Assembly: GCF_004366735.1 (NCBI RefSeq)
Contig: NZ_SOQX01000001.1
Location: forward strand, 124,001 to 188,000
DNA length: 64,000 bases
Origin: Thiohalophilus thiocyanatoxydans
Lineage (GTDB): Bacteria > Pseudomonadota > Gammaproteobacteria > UBA6429 > Thiohalophilaceae
Direction of reading: 5' to 3'
This document shows positions 26,191 through 34,332 of this stretch, one piece after another (position 1 is the stretch's first letter; every line of letters begins with the position of its first letter). A program made the position numbers and the translations under genes. The notes beneath the pieces were generated by a model, which saw only the letters and a program-made list of their open reading frames with translations, ran no database searches and had not been told where the DNA came from.

Positions 26191-27419
26191 CACCCCGACC
26201 TCGCCTGCTGTTCGTCTCGCCGCGCTTTTTATTTCCCGCGGATCAGGGCGGGAAGATTCGCACCACCCAGATCCTGCGTGGCATGAAGGGCGGACGCTTC
26301 GAGATCGTGCTGGCCTCCCCGGCAAGCAGTAAGGCGGTGAACCGCTATCGGGATGAACTGGCAGGCATTTGTGATCGCTTCATCGACTGGCCCGAGATAG
26401 CACAGGGCCCCCTGAAAGATCTGACCCGTTTTCGTCACCTGTTCTCACTGCTGCCGATCCCGGTAATCAGCGATTATTCACCGGCCGGGGCACATACCGT
26501 ACAACAGGCTCTCGCCAACGAGGCGGATGTGGTGGTGTTCGACTTCCTGCATGCCAGGGTCCTGGCGCCCGAAAAACTGGATCGCCCGTCAATCCTGTTC
26601 ACCCACAACGTGGAGGCGGAGATCTTTCGCCGCCATGCCGAGGTGGCCAGCAACCCGATCAAACGGGCCATCTGGCAACAACAGTTTCGCAAGATGCAGC
26701 ACTATGAAGCCGCCAGCGTGCGCCGTTTCGACACGGTGGTCGCAGTCTCCGAGCGCGACGCAGAGAATTTTTCGGCGATCCCGGGTAACCACCAGGTACG
26801 GACCATTCCCACCGGCGTGGATCTGGATTACTTTCCCTACGCCGCCCCCGGCGACGAGGAGCATCTCGTGTTTACCGGCGCCATGGACTGGCAGGCCAAC
26901 ATCGACGGCATCGAGTTTTTTATGGAACAGGTCTGGCCGCAGGTCGTCGCGCGCCGACCGCATGCCCGGGTCACCATCGTCGGGCGCAACCCGGCGCCCT
27001 CGCTGGTGGAACGTGCCCGTCGCCGGAACCTGCCGTTTGAATTCACCGGCTTCGTGGATGACATTCGCCAGCCTGTGCAGGGCGCCGCCGCCTACATCAT
27101 TCCGCTGCGGGTCGGCGGCGGCACCCGCATCAAGGCCTTCGAGGCGATGGCCATGGGACTGCCCGTGGTCTCCACCGGACTCGGCGTGGAAGGCCTGCCA
27201 CTCACCCCCGAGGAACATTACCTGCTGGCCGACAGCGCCGCCGACTTTGCCAAAGCACTGGTGCGCCTGCTCGAGGACCACTCACTGCGCAACCGACTCT
27301 CGCGTCAGGCGCGGGACTACGTGGAAGCGCATTTCTCTTCGCAGGCGGTGGCGGACTGTTTCGAGGGTATCTGCCGGGATACGCTTGATGGTAATAAGCA
27401 TAGTCGTACTCGGTGTTGA
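26187..27419 (+). CDS. family 4 glycosyltransferase with an altered C-terminus
   Basis: The protein has 410 residues from GTG 26187, overlapping the dehydrogenase stop by 4 bp (a TTG at 26181 is less likely). GT-B/GT4 features are the N-terminal RLLFVSPRFLFPADQGGKIRTTQIL (like the TIGR03087-type enzyme at 37023), the acceptor-side FTHNVEAEIFRRHAEVA, and the donor-site HLVFTGAMDWQANID, GRNPAPSLVERAR, FVDDIRQPV and IIPLRVGGGTRIKAFEAMAMGLPVVST with the conserved Glu. After about residue 395 the sequence (KHSRTRC) is read antisense to another, broken ORF (27372-27531), so the natural tail was probably replaced by an insertion or deletion. The catalytic domain is complete. Confidence 0.8.
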   Translation: MTPRPRLLFVSPRFLFPADQGGKIRTTQILRGMKGGRFEIVLASPASSKAVNRYRDELAGICDRFIDWPEIAQGPLKDLTRFRHLFSLLPIPVISDYSPAGAHTVQQALANEADVVVFDFLHARVLAPEKLDRPSILFTHNVEAEIFRRHAEVASNPIKRAIWQQQFRKMQHYEAASVRRFDTVVAVSERDAENFSAIPGNHQVRTIPTGVDLDYFPYAAPGDEEHLVFTGAMDWQANIDGIEFFMEQVWPQVVARRPHARVTIVGRNPAPSLVERARRRNLPFEFTGFVDDIRQPVQGAAAYIIPLRVGGGTRIKAFEAMAMGLPVVSTGLGVEGLPLTPEEHYLLADSAADFAKALVRLLEDHSLRNRLSRQARDYVEAHFSSQAVADCFEGICRDTLDGNKHSRTRC

Positions 27420-27531
27420 TGCCGCCCTCCTCAACCACACCGACGATCAGCTCGCGCACGTCGCGGTAGCTGCGCTTGCGGTTGCCGATGGCGTCCGTGA
27501 CGGTGCTGTATTGGTGCGCCGTGGCGGGCAA
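27372..27531 (-). pseudogene. truncated unidentified ORF, 5' part only
   Basis: On the reverse strand an AAGGAG ribosome site stands 6 bases before a TTG codon at 27531. From there about 55 residues of plausible protein follow (VTDAIGNRKRSYRDVRELI then VVEEGGINTEYDYAYYHQ). The frame then runs into the antisense of the GT4 gene, where it reads as low-complexity shadow (PRNSPPPPAKR). So a gene beginning here was cut at about 27372-27400. I do not recognise its family. It marks the left junction of the foreign patch. Confidence 0.4.
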
Positions 27532-27714
27532 CGATGTCTCCTTGAGGGGGCGAAATTCCGGTCGAAAAGTCGCTATACTGTTACCGGTATTTTGGCTCCT
27601 GCCAACGACTTATTGTGGTAATCTTGGATCAATTCAATAACTTATCCTCGCCGTAAGGTCCCGGGCCACCTTGCGGGAGACAGGGCGTCAACACGGCCAC
27701 CAGGAGAAATCCGC

Positions 27715-27900
27715 ATGCAAACTATCAAGCAAATTGTTCACGATATCGCCGACCACCTCCCCGAGGAGGCTACCTTTGAAGATGCCATGCATGCTATCTA
27801 TCTGCGTCAGAAACTCGAGCGCTCGCTCCAGGCCGCGGAAGAAGGCAAGATAACCTCGCAGGAAGAGATGGAAAAGCGCTACCTGAACGATGCGCGTTGA
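27715..27900 (+). CDS. antitoxin of a ParE/RelE-type module
   Basis: A 61-residue acidic protein (MQTIKQIVHDIADHLPEEATFEDAMHAIYLRQKLERSLQAAEEG...) with AGGAG about 9 bases upstream. Its short helical length, the conserved DHLPEEATFEDAMHAIYLR segment, and the position 5' to a ParE-like toxin are those of antitoxins that often lack an obvious DNA-binding fold. The stop codon overlaps the toxin start by 11 bp, so translation is coupled. It would bind and neutralise the downstream toxin and probably autoregulate the pair. Confidence 0.8.
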   Translation: MQTIKQIVHDIADHLPEEATFEDAMHAIYLRQKLERSLQAAEEGKITSQEEMEKRYLNDAR

Positions 27901-28198
27901 ATGGTCCGATTTTGCGAGCGACGATCTTGATGATCTCGTCCGTTACATCAGTCGGGACTCGGCATATTATGCCCGGCGCTTCGCTGAAAAGGTGGTGCTG
28001 GCCACTCGACGTCTACGGGACTTTCCCGAAAGCGGCCGCCTGATTCCCGAAGCTGAGGACCCGACGTTACGGGAAGTCATCGTACAAGGTTATCGCGTCA
28101 TGTATCGACTGGAAGCCGAGCGGGTCCTCATCCTCGCCGTTATGCACGGTAGCCGTAGTGTCACCGGTCAGGAGAATCGGCCTTGGGAACAGGAGTAA
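27890..28198 (+). CDS. ParE/RelE-superfamily toxin
   Basis: A 102-residue protein starting within the antitoxin gene (ATG 27890). The pattern MRVEWSDFASDDLDDLVRYISRDSAYYARRFAEKVVLATRRL, then FPESGRLIPEAEDPTLREVIVQGYRVMYRLEAERVLILAVMHGSR, is that of the ParE/RelE fold (RVxWSxxAxxDLxxI, then RxPExxxxxxRExxxxxYRxxYRxxxxxVxIxxVxHxxR). ParE members poison DNA gyrase and RelE members cut mRNA at the ribosome; which applies cannot be told from sequence. It is part of a small foreign patch between two EPS gene groups. Confidence 0.85.
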   Translation: MRVEWSDFASDDLDDLVRYISRDSAYYARRFAEKVVLATRRLRDFPESGRLIPEAEDPTLREVIVQGYRVMYRLEAERVLILAVMHGSRSVTGQENRPWEQE

Positions 28199-28334
28199 AT
28201 ATCTCGATTATTTGCAGATCGCACATCACCTGTCCCTCCCCACAAATCACTATCAATAACAACAACACGCCCTCTCATGCTCTTCATCTATTTACTCTAC
28301 CTGGCATTGCACCCGGTCATGCATGATAAGAGGA

Positions 28335-28377
28335 TCAGGTCTTGCCTTTTGCCTTTTCGCGGTGAGAGCTTCAACCC
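28335..28377 (+). repeat. 43-bp direct repeat, copy 1
   Basis: Begins TCAGGTCTTGCCTTTTGCC. It matches copy 2 at 28551-28592 with a handful of mismatches and one 1-bp gap. The two copies lie in the same orientation about 216 bp apart and bracket AT-rich DNA, as would the ends of a decayed element. Confidence 0.75.
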
Positions 28378-28550
28378 GACCTATTTCATCACCTGAGATG
28401 AAGAGATTTTATAAATGAGTATACTGTCCCCGGAATTCCAAACATTATGTGGCTAGGTGTTGGTGTTGTAATATTTATCGTTGGAAATATGCTCATTTCA
28501 TTGATTATACAAAACACAGACTTCATTCAATGAAAGTAAAAAAATCAGTG

Positions 28551-28592
28551 TCAGGTCTTACCTTTTGCTTTTCGTGGTGAGAGGTTAATCCC
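28551..28592 (+). repeat. 43-bp direct repeat, copy 2
   Basis: Begins TCAGGTCTTACCTTTTGCT and ends at the point where the glycosyltransferase relic starts (28590). Confidence 0.75.
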
Positions 28593-28623
28593 CGATGAAC
28601 ACTACCTGCTAGCTGACAGCGCT
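28590..28623 (+). pseudogene. 34-bp relic of a GT4 gene (codons for PDEHYLLADSA)
   Basis: It matches 27206-27239 of the GT4 gene at 29 of 34 bases. All differences are at third codon positions, and only one changes an amino acid (Glu to Asp). A fragment of a diverged, once-coding paralogue therefore survives here. It touches the stop codon of the reverse-strand deacetylase and the right end of the direct repeat. Confidence 0.55.
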
Positions 28624-29621
28624 TACGCGGTTTTCGGTCGGGTCTGCGTCATATTACGTACCAGCCGCGCAGCGAAGCGTAGCGGGGTGGAGTCCCAGGG
28701 GGTGAAGCGGGCCAGTTGAAACGGATCGTGCTGGCGGGTGGAGACGCCCCAGGCTGTGGAGACTGCAGCCTTGAAACCGCCGTCGCGCACCATGGCCGTA
28801 TGGCGCGCGTCATAATCCTGATCCGGTTTGCCGTTGGGGTAGGCGAACAGGCGCACCGGCTGATTTAAAATCGCTTCCAGGGTCTCGCGACCGCCGCCGA
28901 TCTCCTCCCGGGCCTGTGCATCGGGCGTGCGGCTCAGGATCGGATGGTTCAGCGTGTGTCCGCCGATCCCCATCCCGGAATCCGCCAGTGCTCGCAATTG
29001 CGCTGTACTCAGCATCAGGTTATCCGGTAACGGCGCCTGACTCAGCGCCATCAACGCCTGAACCTTTTCATCGCGCCGGGGCATGTCCAGATGTTTGATC
29101 CGGCCAATCAACGCCATTGCCGCCGCAACGCGTTCGGCCGGGGTGGTGATGGGCCGGCGCCCCAGTCCCGGTGCCAGTCCCGTACTATCGAAGTCCAGCG
29201 CTTCTGCGGAAAGATGTCGCAGGGTTTCGATCACCCGATCGTTGAACATCATTCCCCCGTCCAGGAAGCCGGCGGCAATAAAAAACGTGGCATGCAGATC
29301 CTGCGATTGCAAAATCGGCAGGGCGACTTCCACGTTATCCGCATAGCCGTCATCGAAGGTGATACAGGCGGCTCTGGGCGGCAGTGTGCCACTGGCCAGA
29401 CGTTCCACCGCCTCGGACAACGGCAAGACATTAAAAAGTCGGGCGACGGTCTGCATTTGCCAGCGAAAGGTCGCCGCATCCGGATCGCCGGGCAACATGG
29501 GATCGGGGCGGGGCAGAACCCGGTGATAGATCAAAATCGACAACCGCGCGCGTGAGCCGGCCGGCGACAGCATGCCGGCCAGCGGGCGTAATACGCCGGT
29601 TTGCAGTGCGCGGTCGATCAT
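28623..29621 (-). CDS. polysaccharide deacetylase family protein
   Basis: The protein has 332 residues. The NodB-type core has ACITFDDGYADNVEVALPIL (catalytic Asp and metal-binding Asp) and GIGGHTLNHPILS (HxxxH metal motif), then RLFAYPNGKPDQDYD. It has no signal peptide, so it is cytoplasmic or the N-terminus is atypical. It would deacetylate N-acetylated sugars of the polymer or a lipid-linked precursor. The ATG at 29621 overlaps the stop of the upstream glycosyltransferase as ATGA. It is the last gene of the long operon that begins at 45921, and its 3' end is the junction with the foreign patch. Confidence 0.85.
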   Translation of the reverse strand: MIDRALQTGVLRPLAGMLSPAGSRARLSILIYHRVLPRPDPMLPGDPDAATFRWQMQTVARLFNVLPLSEAVERLASGTLPPRAACITFDDGYADNVEVALPILQSQDLHATFFIAAGFLDGGMMFNDRVIETLRHLSAEALDFDSTGLAPGLGRRPITTPAERVAAAMALIGRIKHLDMPRRDEKVQALMALSQAPLPDNLMLSTAQLRALADSGMGIGGHTLNHPILSRTPDAQAREEIGGGRETLEAILNQPVRLFAYPNGKPDQDYDARHTAMVRDGGFKAAVSTAWGVSTRQHDPFQLARFTPWDSTPLRFAARLVRNMTQTRPKTA

Positions 29622-30847
29622 CCTCTCTCCCGGGGTTGATTACCGGCATGGATCGTATCGAATGCCTGCAACAGTTGGCCGATGCGTTTTTCCCAGGCGT
29701 TGTCGCGGGCATGCGCGATGATCGTCCCGGTGGCCCATTGCTTTTCCAGTCCCTCCGCGATCGCGTTGCGCAGCGCCTCGCCATCCCCGTACGGGACCAG
29801 CGTCCCCACCTGCGGTACGCTGATCACCTCGGCATTGCCGCCCACCCGCGTGGCCACTGCCGGCAGGCCGCAGGCGGCGGCTTCGAGAAACACGTTGGCC
29901 CAGCCTTCGGTACGTGAGGGCATCACGTACAGATCGGCGGCGGAATAAAAATAACGCAAGCGTTCGGGCGGGTGAACGCCCATGAAGTTAACCCGATCCG
30001 CCACCCCGATCTCCCCGGCGATCCGGCGCAGACGTTGCTCATCGCCGTTGGGATGTTCCCCGCCCACAATCAGATAGATCAGATTCGGGAAGCGTTCGAG
30101 GAGCTCGGGGAGCTGTTCCATCACCCGGTGGAATCCCTTGTTTTCGGTCAGCGTGCCCACGGTCAACAGCACTTTCGCTTGCGGATCGATACCCAGTTCC
30201 TGACGACACTGCAATTTGTTTTCGGGCTGAAACAGATCCAGGTTGATACCGTTGGAGACGACCTGCACATGATCGGCACCTATGCCGAGTGAAATGGCAA
30301 GCTGGCGCAGGGAGTCCGACACGGCAAAGACCCGGGCGGCCGAGCGCATGGCGCGGATCGCCAGCCAGCGGCGCAGGCGTGTTCGGGCGATGCGCGGCAG
30401 GGCGCCGCGCAGGGTGATGGTATAGGGTACGCGCAACCACTTGCCGAGCAGCCAGGCAGCGATGCCGTCCGGATGAATGAAATGCGCATCGAGAATATCC
30501 AGCCGTCCCTTGCGCCTGAGTTTCAGCAACAGCGGCAGACTGAACAGCGCCTCGAACAGGCCGTCGGTAAATTTTAAAAATCGCGGAATGGACAGAAAAC
30601 GCGGATGATAGACATCGATACCCTGCTGAACTTCATGATAGGGCACCGCCGGTCGGTAGCCCGGGCGTAATCGTCGCAACAGACCCTGGCCGGGAAACCA
30701 CGGCACGGGCGCCACCACGGTAATCGGTCTGTCGGCACCGACCCGGAACATGCGCTCGCGTATGAACAACCCGAAGGTTTTCTGCGCCGGATTGGGAAAC
30801 ACATGGCTGAAGACAACCAGCGCGGGGCGGTTTTGTTCTTCACTCAT
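29618..30847 (-). CDS. family 4 glycosyltransferase
   Basis: The protein has 409 residues. The N-terminus ALVVFSHVFPNPAQKTFGLFIRERMF opens a GT-B fold. The donor domain has VLLTVGTLTENKGFHRVMEQLPELL, YLIVGGEHPNGDEQRLRRIAGE, VNFMGVHPPERLRYFYSAADLYVMPSRTEGWANVFLEAAACGLPAVAT with the EG(W)xNVxLEAxACG Glu pair. It adds a sugar during EPS repeat assembly on the cytoplasmic face. Its ATG (30847) overlaps the CapK-like gene stop as ATGA, and its stop overlaps the deacetylase start, so the four genes from CapK to deacetylase are translationally coupled. Confidence 0.88.
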   Translation of the reverse strand: MSEEQNRPALVVFSHVFPNPAQKTFGLFIRERMFRVGADRPITVVAPVPWFPGQGLLRRLRPGYRPAVPYHEVQQGIDVYHPRFLSIPRFLKFTDGLFEALFSLPLLLKLRRKGRLDILDAHFIHPDGIAAWLLGKWLRVPYTITLRGALPRIARTRLRRWLAIRAMRSAARVFAVSDSLRQLAISLGIGADHVQVVSNGINLDLFQPENKLQCRQELGIDPQAKVLLTVGTLTENKGFHRVMEQLPELLERFPNLIYLIVGGEHPNGDEQRLRRIAGEIGVADRVNFMGVHPPERLRYFYSAADLYVMPSRTEGWANVFLEAAACGLPAVATRVGGNAEVISVPQVGTLVPYGDGEALRNAIAEGLEKQWATGTIIAHARDNAWEKRIGQLLQAFDTIHAGNQPRERG

Positions 30848-32184
30848 GCGCGTGCCTCGCTGATCACCCAGCGGTATTTACCGGATTTCTCCGCTGCAAT
30901 GCGGTCTGTGACATGAAAACTGACCTGAATGGCTTCATCCAGCATCCCGGCCAGTCCCTGTCGAATGCGTTCACGCTCCGCTTCGGTCAGTTCCCGGGAG
31001 GGCACAAGATAAAGATCAAAACCGTGATCGGTGCGCTGACGAAGCTGGTACTGCTTCAGTGCCGGAATCTCGCGCAAAATATAATTGGCCGTGGAGCTGT
31101 GGATCAGACGACCATTGCGACCGACCAGAAAATCATTGGCCCGCCCCTGCAACTGTCGCAGGCGCGGCAACGGCAAGCCGCAGGCACAGGGTGCGGGCTC
31201 CAGTGCGCCCCGATCGCCGATACGATAACGGATGAACGGCATGCCATAACCGTCCAGGTTGGTGATCAGCAAATCGCCGATCCCGTCGGCGTCGGGCTGA
31301 TCCACTTCGACAATGACCTGTTCACCCAGAATATGCAGATGGCCCTCGGGGCATTCATAGGCGATCATGCCCCCATCACGCGCGCCGTACTCGTTACTCA
31401 CGGGGCACTGAAACGTTTCGACGATACACTCACGCATGTGGGGCAGCAGCATCTCGGAAGTGCAGACGATCAGGCGCGGGCGATAATCGCCGAGACTGCC
31501 GGGGTGCTGCACCACATAATCCGCGACCCGATAGATGACCGTGGGATAGCCGTAGATCAGCCGCGGCCGGAATTGTTTTAAAAACGCGACATAGCCGGCG
31601 ATACGCTCGTCCGTCAGATTCGAGGCGGAGAGGACCACCTGATTCAAGAGCCAGCGATCCTTGAACTTGCGCAATCGCGTCTGGCGCGACATCTCGATGG
31701 GCGAGCCCCAGAAATCCACCTGCCGATCGCCGGGATGGACGCCGAACCAGGAGCGGGCCCGCAGCTTCTGTGCATTGAGACAGGCTTCGCGATGCTTGTC
31801 GGTGTAGAACACCAGCGGTTGGCCGGTCGAACCGCCGGTGCTGTACTGAATCAGGCGATCTTTCCAGCCCCGGGCGATGAGCTCATCGCCCTGTGTCCTG
31901 AGTGTTTCACGTTCCAGCACCGGCAGGCGGGTGAGATCGGCGAAGTCGAGATCATCGAAATGGGTGTTCCCCAGCTCGCGAAAGCGCGTCTGATAATAAG
32001 GTACTGATGCCATACAGTGCGTCAGCAGGCGTTGCAGTTTGGCCAGGCGCAGCGATTCAAACGCCTGCGGATCGAGGCGATCATTGCGCCGCAGTCGACG
32101 CCATTGCGCCATGGTGCTGCGCCCGCGCAAACGTTCGTGGAGCGGTAACACCAGCTGGCGAGCCAGTTGTTCGTTAAAACTCAT
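30844..32184 (-). CDS. phenylacetate-CoA ligase family protein (CapK-like)
   Basis: The protein has 446 residues. The adenylate-forming core includes RLIQYSTGGSTGQPLVFYTDKHRE (Ser/Thr/Gly-rich loop), RLIYGYPTVIYRVADYV and SNEYGARDGGMIAYECPEGHLHI, then the PaaK-like IRYRIGDRGALEPAPCACGLPLPRLRQLQGRANDFLVGRNGRLI. CapK homologues lie in many polysaccharide loci. The reaction is probably activation of an aryl or acyl acid for transfer to the polymer; the acid is unknown. The cysteines in PCACGLPL could bind metal. It is 18 bp downstream of the amidotransferase and coupled to the following GT. Confidence 0.82.
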   Translation of the reverse strand: MSFNEQLARQLVLPLHERLRGRSTMAQWRRLRRNDRLDPQAFESLRLAKLQRLLTHCMASVPYYQTRFRELGNTHFDDLDFADLTRLPVLERETLRTQGDELIARGWKDRLIQYSTGGSTGQPLVFYTDKHREACLNAQKLRARSWFGVHPGDRQVDFWGSPIEMSRQTRLRKFKDRWLLNQVVLSASNLTDERIAGYVAFLKQFRPRLIYGYPTVIYRVADYVVQHPGSLGDYRPRLIVCTSEMLLPHMRECIVETFQCPVSNEYGARDGGMIAYECPEGHLHILGEQVIVEVDQPDADGIGDLLITNLDGYGMPFIRYRIGDRGALEPAPCACGLPLPRLRQLQGRANDFLVGRNGRLIHSSTANYILREIPALKQYQLRQRTDHGFDLYLVPSRELTEAERERIRQGLAGMLDEAIQVSFHVTDRIAAEKSGKYRWVISEARA

Positions 32185-32202
32185 CCGCGTATTGCTCTGT
32201 TG

Positions 32203-34098
32203 TCACGACTGCATACGTTGCATGAACCCATCGAACATCATCAGCGCCCACAGGGCCGGACTGTGATCCCGGGCGCCGCTTTCATGTTGTGCCACCAGCG
32301 TGGCCAGGTAATCCATATCAAACAGCCCCGTATCGGCCATGGTCTCTCCCAGCACCTGTTCACGCATGCGTTCACGCAACGGGCCCCGGAACCACTGGGC
32401 GACCGGCACGGCGAAACCGCGCTTTTTGCGATACAGCACATCCTCGGGCAGATAAGGCTCCATGGCTTTTTTGAAAATGTACTTGCCTTCGGTGCCCTGT
32501 AATTTGAGTTGCGGGGAAAGACCGGAGATCCATTCCACCAGTTTATGATCCAGGATGGGGACGCGCACTTCCAGGGAGTGCGCCATGCTGGCCCGGTCCA
32601 CCTTGGTGAGGATGTCGCCGGGCAAGTAGGTTTTCATATCCAGATACTGGACCAGCGACAGGGGGTGATCGGTCGGCGCATTTTGCGCATGGCGGCGTAA
32701 CACCTCTACCGCATCGTAGCCCTGCAACTCGCGGCGAAAATCGGGCGAGAACAGCTGCCCCCGCAACTCATCGCGTAAAATGGACACGCCCTGAAAGTAA
32801 CCCTGCACCGCGTCGCGCGCCAGCGCCTGAAACGTCGCTTTGGCGCGAAACATGCGCGGCGCCCAGTCCGCCTTCGGATACAGCCGTGCAAGCGCGCCGA
32901 ACAGGGGACGGCGCAGTCCCGACGGCAACATACCGCGCAGGCGTTCTTCGGCCAGGTGATGCCGGTAGCGGCGATAGCCGGCCAGGTTTTCGTCGCCGCC
33001 ATCACCGGACAGCGCCACCACCACCTTGCGCCGGGCCAGTTCGCAAACCCGGTAGGTCGGCAACGCCGAACTGTCGGCGTAGGGTTCATCATAGAGCTGC
33101 CCCAGCCTGTCCAGTAAATCGAAGTCATCGGGATCGACCTGTTCCATATAGTGGTCGGTGTGATAGCGCCGGGCGATCTGCGCGGCGTAATCGGACTCGT
33201 CAAAGGCCTTGTCCTCAAACCCGATGGAACAGGTCTGCACCGGATCATCGGACAGGCCGGCCATCATCGCGACCACGGCACTGGAGTCCACTCCGCCGGA
33301 GAGAAACGAGCCCAGCGGCACTTCCGCTTCCAGTCGAATCCGCACCGCCTCGCGCAAACGTTCCGTCAGCTCCTGCGCGGCATCGGCCTCACTGGGATTG
33401 CCGACCGACGCAAAGGGTACATCCCAGTACTGACGCGGCGACGGCAGCGCCGCCTGACCGCGTTTGATCGTCAGGGTGTGACCGGGGGAAAGCTTGTGTA
33501 CGGCCTTGAAAATACTGCGCGGCTCGGGCACATACCCGTAGGCAAAGTAATCTTCCACCGCATAGGGATCGATGCTGCGCGGCAGATCCGGATGCGCCAT
33601 CAGCGCCTTGAGTTCCGAAGCAAAGATCAGATGGCCGTCGGGCAATTGACCGTAATAAAGCGGCTTGATACCCAGCCGGTCGCGGGCCAGGAACAATGTC
33701 TCGCGATTGCGATCCCAGACCGCAAAGGCAAACATGCCGCGAAAGCGTTCAACACAGGCCTCGCCCCATTGTTCCCAGGCATGCACGATCACTTCGGTAT
33801 CGCAGTGTGTGCGAAAGGTATGACCGGCCTGTTTCAGTTCCCCGGTCAACTCGGGAAAGTTGTAAATCTCACCATTGTAGGTGACGACCACGGTCTCATC
33901 TTCATTGAACAACGGCTGCCGGCCACCGGAGAGATCGATAATCGACAGCCGGCGGTGCGCCAGGCCCACGCCCGGTTCCAGATGTATGCCCCCTTCATCG
34001 GGACCGCGATGAAACTGGGTCTGGTTCATCGCCTCTAACAGACCCCGATTAAACTCACGCCGTCCGTTCAGATCGAATATTCCGGTAATCCCGCACAT
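32203..34098 (-). CDS. amidotransferase, exosortase A system-associated (AsnB-like)
   Basis: The protein has 631 residues, the full AsnB plan. The N-terminal MCGITGIFDLNGR provides Cys2, the glutamine-hydrolysing nucleophile; then TQFHRGPDEGGI, RRLSIIDLSGGRQPL and TYNGEIYNFPEL. The synthetase half has PLGSFLSGGVDSSAVVAMMA (PP-loop), CSIGFEDKAFDESDYA, YDEPYADSSALPTYRV, SGDGGDENLAGYRRY and a late KKRGFAVPVAQWFRGPLRE. It transfers glutamine ammonia to an activated carboxylate, plausibly the uronic acid of the polymer. It is the only one of three homologues in the window that keeps Cys2. It is followed by the CapK gene and preceded by a 234-bp gap that contains the second mobile-element copy. Confidence 0.92.
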   Translation of the reverse strand: MCGITGIFDLNGRREFNRGLLEAMNQTQFHRGPDEGGIHLEPGVGLAHRRLSIIDLSGGRQPLFNEDETVVVTYNGEIYNFPELTGELKQAGHTFRTHCDTEVIVHAWEQWGEACVERFRGMFAFAVWDRNRETLFLARDRLGIKPLYYGQLPDGHLIFASELKALMAHPDLPRSIDPYAVEDYFAYGYVPEPRSIFKAVHKLSPGHTLTIKRGQAALPSPRQYWDVPFASVGNPSEADAAQELTERLREAVRIRLEAEVPLGSFLSGGVDSSAVVAMMAGLSDDPVQTCSIGFEDKAFDESDYAAQIARRYHTDHYMEQVDPDDFDLLDRLGQLYDEPYADSSALPTYRVCELARRKVVVALSGDGGDENLAGYRRYRHHLAEERLRGMLPSGLRRPLFGALARLYPKADWAPRMFRAKATFQALARDAVQGYFQGVSILRDELRGQLFSPDFRRELQGYDAVEVLRRHAQNAPTDHPLSLVQYLDMKTYLPGDILTKVDRASMAHSLEVRVPILDHKLVEWISGLSPQLKLQGTEGKYIFKKAMEPYLPEDVLYRKKRGFAVPVAQWFRGPLRERMREQVLGETMADTGLFDMDYLATLVAQHESGARDHSPALWALMMFDGFMQRMQS

Positions 34099-34184
34099 GT
34101 CAGTTGCAGTCCTGCTGTTTTTATTGGGTTATCGTGTGTCAGGCCACTCGGCATTCTACCTGAGCCGCGTGCGCCAAAATAAGT

Positions 34185-34326
34185 GTTTCGAATGCCAGTC
34201 CAGCGAGATTGCTTCGTCACGTTGTTCCTCGCAATGACATCTCTATTTGTGGTCATTGCGAGTACCCCTGCGGGGCATAAACTTCGCGAAGCAATCTTTT
34301 GAGCAAAGTGATCGGGCATTCGAAAC
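34185..34326 (-). mobile_element. 142-bp MITE-like element, copy 2 (inverted)
   Basis: Perfect terminal inverted repeats GTTTCGAATGCC (34185-34196) and GGCATTCGAAAC (34315-34326). Homologous along its whole length to 7617-7758 in reverse orientation, with identical length 142 bp. It lies in the gap between the amidotransferase start and the stop codon of the upstream glycosyltransferase (34333), splitting the operon. Confidence 0.85.
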
Positions 34327-34332
34327 GCTTCT

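Larger units (their letters stand above)
28199..28622. other. scarred intergenic stretch after the toxin-antitoxin pair
   Basis: 424 bp without a supported gene, AT-rich in the middle. It holds two copies of a 43-bp direct repeat (28335-28377 and 28551-28592) and, at its right end, a 34-bp relic of a glycosyltransferase gene. A 28-codon hydrophobic ORF (28447-28533, MWLGVGVVIFIVGNMLIS...) has no good ribosome site and is not called. The phrase GTATACTGTCCCCGGAATTCC between the repeats looks like the edge of a REP-associated (Y1-type) transposon remnant, which is inference from memory of such flanks. Confidence 0.5.

Noticed and set aside
28447-28533. 28-codon hydrophobic ORF
   Set aside because: It could encode one membrane helix but has no suitable ribosome site and lies in decayed repeat DNA.
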